64,000 nucleotides of DNA from Bifidobacterium breve (GTDB lineage Bacteria > Actinomycetota > Thermoleophilia > Solirubrobacterales > Solirubrobacteraceae). Shown piece after piece: positions 25,532 through 32,516 of the stretch. The DNA lies in NCBI GenBank assembly GCA_945878865.1, contig CAMCUD010000008.1, positions 1-64,000 on the forward strand, in the 5' to 3' direction. Position 1 is the stretch's first letter; every line of letters starts with the position of its first letter. The position numbers were made by a program, and so were the translations under genes. The notes under the pieces are model-generated. The model was not told the origin of the DNA. It did no database searches and saw nothing but the letters and a program-made list of their open reading frames with translations.

Positions 25532-26932
25532 TCAGCCTCGCGGCACGAACTCGGGGACGTCGAGCTGGTTGACGCCCAGGCCCGTCTGGCGGACCGACGG
25601 GCGTTCCGCCGGGCGGGACGTCCGCGCGACGCGCGGCTCGCCCTTCGGCTCCTCGAGCACGCGGGTCGAGGGCCGCGCCGGCACCGGGCCGTAGCCCGTC
25701 GCGACGACCGTGATCCAGATCTGGTCGCCGAGCGCCTCGTCGACCATCGCGCCGAAGATGATGTTCGCCTCCGGATGGGCGGCCGCCGACACGGTCTTCG
25801 CCGCCTCGTTGACCTCCCACAGCGACAGGTCCTCGCCGCCCGTGATCGAGAGCAGGATCTTGCGCGCGCCCTCCATGCTGGTCTCCAGCAGCGGGGACGA
25901 GCAGGCCTGCTCGGCCGCGGTGATCGCGCGGTCGTCGCCCGTGCCCATACCGATCCCGAGGAGCGCGTTGCCCGCCTCGGCCATGATCGTCCGCACGTCG
26001 GCGAAGTCGAGGTTGATGATCCCCGGCAGCGTCACGAGATCGGAGACGCCCTGCACGCCCTGACGCAGCACGTCGTCGGCGACGTTGAACGCCTGGACCA
26101 TCGACGTCTGCTTGTCCAGCACGCTGAGCAGCCGGTCGTTCGGCACCGTGATGAGCGTGTCGACCTCCTGCGCCAGCGCGTCGACGCCGAGCTCGGCGGC
26201 TGAACGGCGGCGGGTGCCCTCGAAGCCGAACGGCTTCGTGACGATGCCGACGGTCAGCGCCCCGACCTCCCGGGCGATCCGCGCCACGACGGGCGCCGCG
26301 CCGGTGCCGGTGCCGCCGCCCGCGCCCGCGGCCACGAAGACCATGTCCGAGCCCTTGAGCAGCGACTTGATGCGGTCGTAGTCGGCCATCGCCGCGGCCC
26401 GGCCGAGATCCGGGTCGGCGCCGGCGCCGAGGCCGCGCGTGAGGTCCTCGCCGATGTGGACGGTGAGGTTGGCCGTCGAGGACTGCAGCGACTGCACGTC
26501 GGTGTTGACCGCGATGAACTCGACGCCGTTGATCTGCGCCTCGACCATGCGGTTGACCGCGTTGACCCCGCCGCCGCCCACACCCACAACGCGGATGATC
26601 GGGCTTCCGGCCTTCTGCTCGCCGAACGACGACATCGGCATCGGCGACGTCGAGAACGACGTGTCCTCGGCCAGCGGCCGCTCGGGCTCGTCGTAGGCGA
26701 CGGGCTCCAGCACGTCCTCGGGGACCTCGGAGCTGAACGCGTGGCGCAGGCGCTCCTGGGGACTCGGAACGCGGACGTCCGGCTCCTCGGCGACCGGTTC
26801 GGGCTGGGGCGCGGGCGCCGCAGCGGCGGCCGGCTCCGCCACGGGCGCGGCAGGCTCGGTCTCGGCATCCGTCCGGCGGAACAGCTCGGCCAGCGGCCCT
26901 TCACGCATGCTCGCGCGCTTATCCCTTGCCAT
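25532..26932 (-). CDS. ftsZ: Cell division protein FtsZ with long N-terminal extension
   Basis: A 466-residue tubulin homologue. The GTPase core starts near residue 112 ([18 protein letters not shown]) with the tubulin signature [12 protein letters not shown] at 203-214 and the T7-loop region. The end matches the FtsZ C-terminal peptide ([10 protein letters not shown]), which binds membrane tethers. The first ~110 residues are an acidic, Ala/Pro/Glu-rich segment absent from standard FtsZ, which usually has only 10-30 residues there. ATG 26932 lies inside the end of parA (14-nt overlap), so translation is coupled. No other dcw-cluster gene is nearby. Confidence 0.93.
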   Translation of the reverse strand: MARDKRASMREGPLAELFRRTDAETEPAAPVAEPAAAAAPAPQPEPVAEEPDVRVPSPQERLRHAFSSEVPEDVLEPVAYDEPERPLAEDTSFSTSPMPMSSFGEQKAGSPIIRVVGVGGGGVNAVNRMVEAQINGVEFIAVNTDVQSLQSSTANLTVHIGEDLTRGLGAGADPDLGRAAAMADYDRIKSLLKGSDMVFVAAGAGGGTGTGAAPVVARIAREVGALTVGIVTKPFGFEGTRRRSAAELGVDALAQEVDTLITVPNDRLLSVLDKQTSMVQAFNVADDVLRQGVQGVSDLVTLPGIINLDFADVRTIMAEAGNALLGIGMGTGDDRAITAAEQACSSPLLETSMEGARKILLSITGGEDLSLWEVNEAAKTVSAAAHPEANIIFGAMVDEALGDQIWITVVATGYGPVPARPSTRVLEEPKGEPRVARTSRPAERPSVRQTGLGVNQLDVPEFVPRG

Positions 26933-27698
26933 GTGAGAGCACCTCCTTCGCGAGATCGCGATAGGACTGGGCGGCGACGCCGTCCGGGTCGTACTTGAGT
27001 ACCGACATCCCCTTGACGGGGGCCTCCGCGAAGCGGATGGTCTTGCGGATCCGCGACGCGAAGACGCGGTCGCCGAAGTTCTCCTCCAGCAGGGAGATCG
27101 CTTCCTGCGCATGCAGGGTGCGCGTGTCCACGAGGGTCGGCAGGATGCCCTCGATGTCCACGCCCGGGTTCAGCTCTTCTCGGATCATGTGCAGCGTGTT
27201 CTGCAGCTGGATCAAGCCGCGCATCGACAAATACTCGCACTGCACGGGGACGATCACCTTATGCGCGGCCGTCAGCGCGTTGATCGTGAGCAGCCCGAGG
27301 CTCGGCGGCGTGTCGATGCAGACGAAGTCGTAGTCCATCGCGACACCCCGCAGCGCCTTCTGCAGCGCGCGCTCGCGGCCGATCTTCATCGACATCGCGA
27401 TCTCGGCGCCGGCGAGGTCGATCGACGCGCACGCGACGTCGATCTCGCGGCGGCGGATGACGTCGCGGATCGGCACGTCGTGGACGAGCACGTCGAACAT
27501 CGACGTCTGGACCGTGTCCGGGTCGATCCCCTGCGACATCGTCAGGTTCCCCTGGGGATCCATGTCGACGCAGAGCACGCGGTGGCCCTCCTCCGCGAAG
27601 GCGGCGGCGAGGTTCAGCGTGGTGGTGGTCTTCGCGACCCCGCCCTTCTGATTGGCGAAGGCGATGACCTTGGCGGTGTGCTGCGGCGGCGACTCCAC
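26919..27698 (-). CDS. parA: ParA/Soj-family ATPase
   Basis: A 259-residue ATPase with the deviant Walker [26 protein letters not shown] (Walker A') and [18 protein letters not shown] (Walker B). ParA proteins position cargo such as chromosomes or division machinery by dynamic nucleoid binding. No parB or parS-like palindrome is present. Its direct coupling to ftsZ suggests a role in division-site placement rather than plasmid partition. GTG 27698 is chosen for the upstream CCGGAG ribosome site. An ATG-initiated longer form is possible but less likely. Confidence 0.9.
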   Translation of the reverse strand: MESPPQHTAKVIAFANQKGGVAKTTTTLNLAAAFAEEGHRVLCVDMDPQGNLTMSQGIDPDTVQTSMFDVLVHDVPIRDVIRRREIDVACASIDLAGAEIAMSMKIGRERALQKALRGVAMDYDFVCIDTPPSLGLLTINALTAAHKVIVPVQCEYLSMRGLIQLQNTLHMIREELNPGVDIEGILPTLVDTRTLHAQEAISLLEENFGDRVFASRIRKTIRFAEAPVKGMSVLKYDPDGVAAQSYRDLAKEVLSHGKG

Positions 27699-27900
27699 GT
27701 TCGCGACTCCGGTGTGCGGTCGGGTATGGGCGCCAGGCCCTCCCTCAAGGGTCCCGGACGTGTGGGTATTCGCACATGGCGTCCCGACTCCTTCACGCCC
27801 GGCCCTCAAGAAACATCCGCGTCTCTCGTGGAGCGGAGCGCCGCCGCCCGCTGACCCTCGTGCAGCCGCCACGGCGGGCGGGCGCGTACCCTCCCCCGCC

Positions 27901-28827
27901 GTGGCGGACCTGCTCGACACCCCGCTCGTCGTCGTCACCGGCAAGGGCGGCGTGGGCAAGACGACCGTGGCGGCGGCCCTCGGCCTGCTCGCCACGCGCC
28001 TGGGCAAGCGCGCGATCGTCGCCGAGGTCGCACGGCGCAGCGACGTCGCCGGCATCCTCGGCACCGCGGCCGGCCGACACGACCGCGTTTTCGTCGAGCA
28101 CGAGATCGCCCCCGGCCTGTTCCACATCTCGATCGACCCCGAGGACGCGCTGGCGGAGTACCTCCAGGACCAGCTGGGCTCGAGCGGCCTGGCGACCGTC
28201 CTGTCGTCGAGCCGGATGTTCGGCCTGCTCGCCGCCGCCACGCCCGGTCTGCGCGAGCTGCTGACCATCGGCAAGGTCTGGGAGCTCGCCCAGCCCGAGC
28301 GCCGCACGCCCGGTGCCGAGCCGTACGACCTCGTCGTCGTCGACGCGCCCGCGACGGGCCACGGCGTCGCGGTGCTCGCGGCGCCGCGGACGTTCGCCGA
28401 CGCGGCCGCGGGCGGGCCGATCACCCGGCAGGCCCAGCGCATCGACGCGACGATCTCCGACCCCGCGCAGACGGCCCTCGTCGCGGTCGCGCGCGCGGAG
28501 GAGATGCCGGTCACCGAGACGATCCACCTCCAGGAGGCGCTGCGCGACCGCCTCGGCCGCGAGCTCGACGCCGTCGTCGCCAACCGGCTCGAACCCGACC
28601 TGTTCGCCCCCGCGGAGGCCAAGAAGCTCGAGGCCCACGACGACCACGCCGCGGTGCGGCTCGCGCGGCATGCCGTCGCGCGCGCCCGCCGGCAGCGCGC
28701 CCAGGTGGGCCGGTTGCACCACCAGACCGGGATCGACCCCGTCCGCCTGCACGCCCGCCGCGACGGCCCGGACCTCGAGGCGCTCGCCGACGAGCTGGCG
28801 CGCGGACTCGGGATAGGGTCGGGCTGA
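27901..28827 (+). CDS. GET3/ArsA-like ATPase, first of pair
   Basis: A 308-residue P-loop ATPase with VVVTGKGGVGKTTVAAAL and YDLVVVDAPATGHGVAVL (switch II/Walker B region) of the ArsA/Get3 family. GTG 27901 opens the reading frame with a normal domain start. No arsenite-binding Cys triad is evident. It sits 1 bp from a second ArsA-like gene and just before a Crp/Fnr regulator, the same company kept by mycobacterial Rv3679-Rv3680. The cellular role of this pair is not settled; membrane-protein or metabolite handling has been proposed. Confidence 0.87.
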   Translation: MADLLDTPLVVVTGKGGVGKTTVAAALGLLATRLGKRAIVAEVARRSDVAGILGTAAGRHDRVFVEHEIAPGLFHISIDPEDALAEYLQDQLGSSGLATVLSSSRMFGLLAAATPGLRELLTIGKVWELAQPERRTPGAEPYDLVVVDAPATGHGVAVLAAPRTFADAAAGGPITRQAQRIDATISDPAQTALVAVARAEEMPVTETIHLQEALRDRLGRELDAVVANRLEPDLFAPAEAKKLEAHDDHAAVRLARHAVARARRQRAQVGRLHHQTGIDPVRLHARRDGPDLEALADELARGLGIGSG

Positions 28828-28828
28828 G

Positions 28829-29956
28829 ATGGAGCTCGCATCCGCACTGGCAGGCAAGCGCATCGTCATCGTCGCCGGGTCCGGCGGCGTCGGCAAGACC
28901 ACGACGTCGGCCGCGCTCGCCATGGGGCTCGCCGCCCGCGGCAAGCGCGTCGCCGTCGTGACGATCGACCCGGCCAAGCGCCTGGCGACCTCGCTCGGGC
29001 TCGAGCAGCTCGACAACGAGCCGCGCCTCGTCGACCCCTCGCGCTTCGCCGGCCACGGCGTCGAGATGCAGGGCGAGCTGTGGGCGATGATGCTCGACGC
29101 CAAGAGGACGTTCGACGACCTCATCGGCCGCCTGGCTCCCGACGCGAAGACCCGGGACGAGGTGCTGTCCAACCGCATCTACCAGGAGCTGTCGGGCGCG
29201 GTCGCCGGCTCGCAGGAGTTCACGGCGATCGCGAAGCTCTACGAGCTCGACCGCGAAGGCGGCTTCGACGTGCTCGTCCTCGACACGCCGCCGTCGCGCA
29301 ACGCGCTGGACTTCCTCGACGCGCCCGACCGGCTGACGGGCTTCCTCGAGGGCCGGGCGCTGCGGGTCTTCCTCGCGCCCAGCGGCCTGGCGGCGCGGGT
29401 GATGGGCCGCGGCACGAGCGTCGTGTTCGGCGTGCTGGGGCGCGTCACCGGCGTCGACCTGCTCAACGACCTCTCGACCTTCTTCAAGGCGCTCGGCGGC
29501 CTGCTCGACGGCTTCCGGGAGCGCGCGAAGGGCGTGAAGCGGCTGCTCGCAGATCCGGCCACGACGTTCCTCATCGTCACGTCGCCCGAGCGTGAGCCGG
29601 TGGAGGAGGCGATCTTCTTCCGCGGCAAGCTGCGCGAGGCCCGCATGCCGTTCGGCGGGTTGATCGTCAACCGCGTGCACGTGCTGCCCGAGGGCTTGAC
29701 GCCCGGCGACGCCAAAACCGTCGGCGAGGAGCTGCGAGGCGAGCTGGGGACGGCCCTTGCCGAGAAGGTCGCGGCGACCGTGCGCGATGCGGAGCTGCTG
29801 GCCGAGCGCGACGCCGCGGCGATCGCACGCCTGCGCCGCGAGGTCGACGACCCGGCGCCCGTGCTCATCCCCGAGCTCGACGACGACGTCCACGACGTCG
29901 ACGGGCTGGCGCTCGTGCACGAGCACCTCGCGGGCTCCATCGCCGGGTCGGCGTAG
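28829..29956 (+). CDS. GET3/ArsA-like ATPase, second of pair
   Basis: A 375-residue paralogue with Walker A VIVAGSGGVGKTTTSAAL and switch region FDVLVLDTPPSRNALDFLD. It differs from the first copy by a Ser in the P-loop (GSGGVGKT against GKGGVGKT), so the two probably form a heteromer with one signature-Lys subunit. An inserted helical region around MDDARR-equivalent positions (LDAKRTFDDLIGRLAP) is typical of this subgroup. ATG 28829 starts one base after the previous stop. Confidence 0.87.
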   Translation: MELASALAGKRIVIVAGSGGVGKTTTSAALAMGLAARGKRVAVVTIDPAKRLATSLGLEQLDNEPRLVDPSRFAGHGVEMQGELWAMMLDAKRTFDDLIGRLAPDAKTRDEVLSNRIYQELSGAVAGSQEFTAIAKLYELDREGGFDVLVLDTPPSRNALDFLDAPDRLTGFLEGRALRVFLAPSGLAARVMGRGTSVVFGVLGRVTGVDLLNDLSTFFKALGGLLDGFRERAKGVKRLLADPATTFLIVTSPEREPVEEAIFFRGKLREARMPFGGLIVNRVHVLPEGLTPGDAKTVGEELRGELGTALAEKVAATVRDAELLAERDAAAIARLRREVDDPAPVLIPELDDDVHDVDGLALVHEHLAGSIAGSA

Positions 29957-29966
29957 GCTGCGCAGC

Positions 29967-30632
29967 ATGGAGTGGCAGATCCTGGAGGGTGTGCCCGAGG
30001 CCGACGTCGCCCGCGTGCTGGACATGGCGCGCAAGCGCACGTTCCGCAAGGGCGAGGTCGTGTTCCACGAGGGCGACCCCGGGGACACGCTGCACCTCGT
30101 CCGCTCCGGGCGCTTCGCCGTGAAGGTCACGACCCAGTACGCCGACGAGGCGATCCTCTCCGTGCTGCGCGCCGGAGACATCTTCGGCGAGCTTGCGCTC
30201 CTCAGCCCCAACGCGCCGCGCAGCGCGACCGTCGTGGCCCTCGAGCCGTCCGAGACGCTCTCGGTCCACCAGCTCGACTTCGGGCGGCTGCGGCGTGAGC
30301 ACCCCGGCGTCGGCGACGTGCTGATCAGCGTCCTGTCCGCGCAGGTCCGGCGGCTGTCGCGTCATCTGCTGGAAGCGCTCTACACACCGGCGGACACGCG
30401 CGTGCGCCGCCGCGTGCTCGAGCTTGTCGACATCTACGCGCCCGACACCCCGGACGGCGCACCGATCACCATTCCCCTGACGCAAGACGACCTCGCCGAC
30501 CTCGCCGGGACCTCCCGCGCGACAGTCAACCGCGTCCTGCGTGAGGACGAGGCCCGCGGCATCGTCGAGCTCGGCCGTGGCCGCACGCTCGTGCGGGACC
30601 GCGACGGCCTGGCGAAGTGGGCCGGCCTGTAG
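29967..30632 (+). CDS. Crp/Fnr-family transcriptional regulator
   Basis: A 221-residue protein: a cyclic-nucleotide-binding domain (about 1-120, with FRKGEVVFHEGDPGDTLHLV and the phosphate-binding-cassette-like GDIFGELALLSPNAPRSATV) followed by an HTH_Crp domain (about 150-221, TQDDLADLAGTSRATVNRVL). The cassette keeps Glu and Arg positions used for cAMP, so cAMP sensing is plausible; a class III cyclase is encoded at 39505. It follows the ArsA-like pair by 10 bp and precedes the AT-rich DAB promoter, making it a candidate regulator of both. Confidence 0.9.
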   Translation: MEWQILEGVPEADVARVLDMARKRTFRKGEVVFHEGDPGDTLHLVRSGRFAVKVTTQYADEAILSVLRAGDIFGELALLSPNAPRSATVVALEPSETLSVHQLDFGRLRREHPGVGDVLISVLSAQVRRLSRHLLEALYTPADTRVRRRVLELVDIYAPDTPDGAPITIPLTQDDLADLAGTSRATVNRVLREDEARGIVELGRGRTLVRDRDGLAKWAGL

Positions 30633-30638
30633 GCCGGC
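30621..30638 (+). terminator. Hairpin overlapping the crp stop codon
   Basis: GCCGGCC (30621-30627) and GGCCGGC (30632-30638) form a perfect 7-bp stem with a TGTA loop. No T-tract follows, so termination is uncertain. Confidence 0.4.
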
Positions 30639-30700
30639 AGCGCCCGCTCCCGCACTCCTGCCCCTCCCGACGCTCGGCGCGCCCATCAGCGCGGCGACGC

Positions 30701-30846
30701 TTCATGACGTATGCGATGTCTTACGTGCTTTGTGTGACGTGCGTTGCATTACGTGCTTTTCTAAACACGCTTCTTGACATACGTATTTAATGTCGTGTAT
30801 TTGTTCTCGCATGTTGTTGCTGCAGTCCACCCGACCAGGAACCGAC
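30701..30846 (+). promoter_or_regulatory. AT-rich promoter region of the dab-pur operon
   Basis: By hand count 50 of the 120 bases at 30701-30820 are G or C (about 42%), against a clearly G+C-rich surrounding. The segment holds repeated T(G/T)ACGT motifs at 30705, 30721, 30735 and 30749 (spacings 16, 14 and 14), an identical TTACGTGCTTT at 30721 and 30749, and the inverted repeat GACAT-N9-ATGTC (30776-30794). TTGACA at 30774-30779 could be a -35 element with a weak -10 near 30797. Regulator unknown. Confidence 0.6.
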
Positions 30847-31062
30847 ATGGCACCCACCCTCACGTCCACCACCCCCCTCGCCACCGACATCGCGATCGCC
30901 ACCGAGCCGGCTGACGCACGCCGCGTCTCTGCCGCCGCGATCGCACGGCATGTGGCCGAGCAGCTGCGCGCCGGCCGCTCGCTGTTCAACGTCATCGATG
31001 ACCCGTACGTCCGGGCCCGGCTGGGCGCCGACGGCCGCGCCCTCCCGGAGACCGCGGCATGA
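30847..31062 (+). CDS. Small protein heading the dab-pur operon
   Basis: A 71-residue protein with a Thr/Ala-rich N-terminus, then an amphipathic helix (RRVSAAAIARHVAEQLRAG) and RSLFNVIDDPYVRARLGADG. ATG 30847 has AGGA 7 bases upstream; its stop overlaps the dabB start (ATGA), so it is translated with the operon. No membrane helix or metal motif is seen. I do not recognise the family; a regulatory or accessory subunit of the carbon-uptake complex is a guess based on position only. Confidence 0.6.
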   Translation: MAPTLTSTTPLATDIAIATEPADARRVSAAAIARHVAEQLRAGRSLFNVIDDPYVRARLGADGRALPETAA

Positions 31063-32516
31063 GCACCCTCGCCCTCATCGCCTGGCTCGCGCCGGGAGTC
31101 GGCGCGCTGCTGGCCGTCGCCGCCGGCCGCCGCGCGGGGCAGGCGGCCGTCATCGGCCCCACCGTCACCGCCGCGATCGGCGCCGCAGCGCTCGCCGGCG
31201 CGCCGATCGCGCCCATCGACGCGGTCGGCGGGCTCATGCTCCTGCTCGTCGGCGGCCTGACCGCCACGGTCCAGAGCTACGCGCTGCGCCAGCTCGCCAA
31301 CTCCCGGGGCGCGGCGCAGACCACCGCGCTGCTCGGCGTCGCGGCCAGCGGCACCTCGGTGTTCGCCACCGCCGAGCCGTTCGTCGCCATCGCGGCCGGC
31401 TGGAGCGTCGCCAGCATCGCCTTCCTCGGCGTCCTCGCCGCGCACCGCCACCTGCCGACTGGCCCCGACGCCCTGCGCCGGGCGATCATCGCCTTCGCGG
31501 TCGCCGACCTCGCCCTGTGGGCGGCGGTCGTCCTCGACGCCACCGGCGCGGAGGCCGGCACGGCGATCGCCGTCCTGCTCGTCATCGCCGCGGCGGCGCG
31601 CGCCGCGCAGTTCCCGCTGCACGGCTGGCTCGTGACCACCGTCGCCGCGCCCACGCCGGTGTGCGCCTTCCTGCACGCGGGGATCGTCAACGCCGGCGGC
31701 ATCCTGCTGCTGCGCCAGCAGGACGTGCTCACCGCCTCCACGCCGGCGATGGCGCTCGCGATCGCGATCGGCGGGGTGACGATGGTCACCGCCGCGCTCG
31801 CCATGGCGGTGCGCTCCGACGTCAAGGGGCAGCTCGCCTGCTCGACGAGCGCGCAGATGGGCTTCATGCTCATGACCTGCGGCCTCGGGGCCTGGGCGGC
31901 CACGATCATCCACATCGTCGGCCACGCGATGTACAAGGCCGCGGGATTCCTGGGCGCGGGCGGCGCCATCGCCGAGCATGTGCGTCGCCGCACGGTGCCC
32001 CTGGCGCCCGCCGCGCACACCGCACCAGCCATCCAGGCGGTGCTGTCGGGCCTCGCGCCCGCCGCCGGGCTGGCGCTCGTCGCCACCGCCGTCGGCGCCG
32101 GGTCCGAGAAGTCGGTGCTGCTCGTCTTCGCCTGGATCACCGGCGCGGTGGCGCTGTGGTCGGCCTTGCGCCGCGCGAACACGCCGGGCGAGATGCTCGC
32201 CGCCTCACTCGTCGCGACGGCCATGGCCGCCGCGTACCTCCTCGGAGCCACCGGCCTCTCCGAGGCCCTCGGACTGCCGTCTGCCGACGGCCACCCCGCC
32301 GCCGCATGGGCGCTCGTGCCGCTGGCCGCCGCGCTCTCCGCGATGCTGGCCTGGCGTCACGGCGGACCGGTCCGCGACCGGCTCTACATGCGCGCTGTGC
32401 GGCTGAGCCGTCCGCGCCCGACCCCGCACTGGCATCTCGGCGGCGACCCCGCCACCCGGCCCGCGTCCGCGGTGTCCGGCCCGTCCACCGCCGTCGCCGA
32501 GGGAGGCGCCGCATGA
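31059..32516 (+). CDS. dabB: DabB: proton-conducting subunit of inorganic-carbon transporter
   Basis: A 485-residue NuoL/MrpA-like membrane protein with about 13 hydrophobic segments. The proton-channel core includes QFPLHGWLVTTVAAPTPVCAFLHAGIVNAGG and the later GHAMYKAAGFLGAGG. On its own this looks like a complex I antiporter subunit, but the overlapping downstream DabA gene identifies it as DabB, which couples the proton motive force to CO2 hydration/bicarbonate accumulation. No other nuo or mrp gene is near. ATG start overlaps the upstream stop; its stop overlaps dabA (ATGA). Confidence 0.9.
   Translation: MSTLALIAWLAPGVGALLAVAAGRRAGQAAVIGPTVTAAIGAAALAGAPIAPIDAVGGLMLLLVGGLTATVQSYALRQLANSRGAAQTTALLGVAASGTSVFATAEPFVAIAAGWSVASIAFLGVLAAHRHLPTGPDALRRAIIAFAVADLALWAAVVLDATGAEAGTAIAVLLVIAAAARAAQFPLHGWLVTTVAAPTPVCAFLHAGIVNAGGILLLRQQDVLTASTPAMALAIAIGGVTMVTAALAMAVRSDVKGQLACSTSAQMGFMLMTCGLGAWAATIIHIVGHAMYKAAGFLGAGGAIAEHVRRRTVPLAPAAHTAPAIQAVLSGLAPAAGLALVATAVGAGSEKSVLLVFAWITGAVALWSALRRANTPGEMLAASLVATAMAAAYLLGATGLSEALGLPSADGHPAAAWALVPLAAALSAMLAWRHGGPVRDRLYMRAVRLSRPRPTPHWHLGGDPATRPASAVSGPSTAVAEGGAA

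Noticed and set aside
26919-27698. ParA as a plasmid-partition gene indicating an integrated element
   Set aside because: No parB, replication gene, parS site or change of base composition; it is coupled to ftsZ.
31059-32516. NuoL-like gene as part of respiratory complex I or an Mrp antiporter
   Set aside because: No other nuo or mrp gene nearby; overlap with a DUF2309 gene with intact zinc residues identifies DabB.
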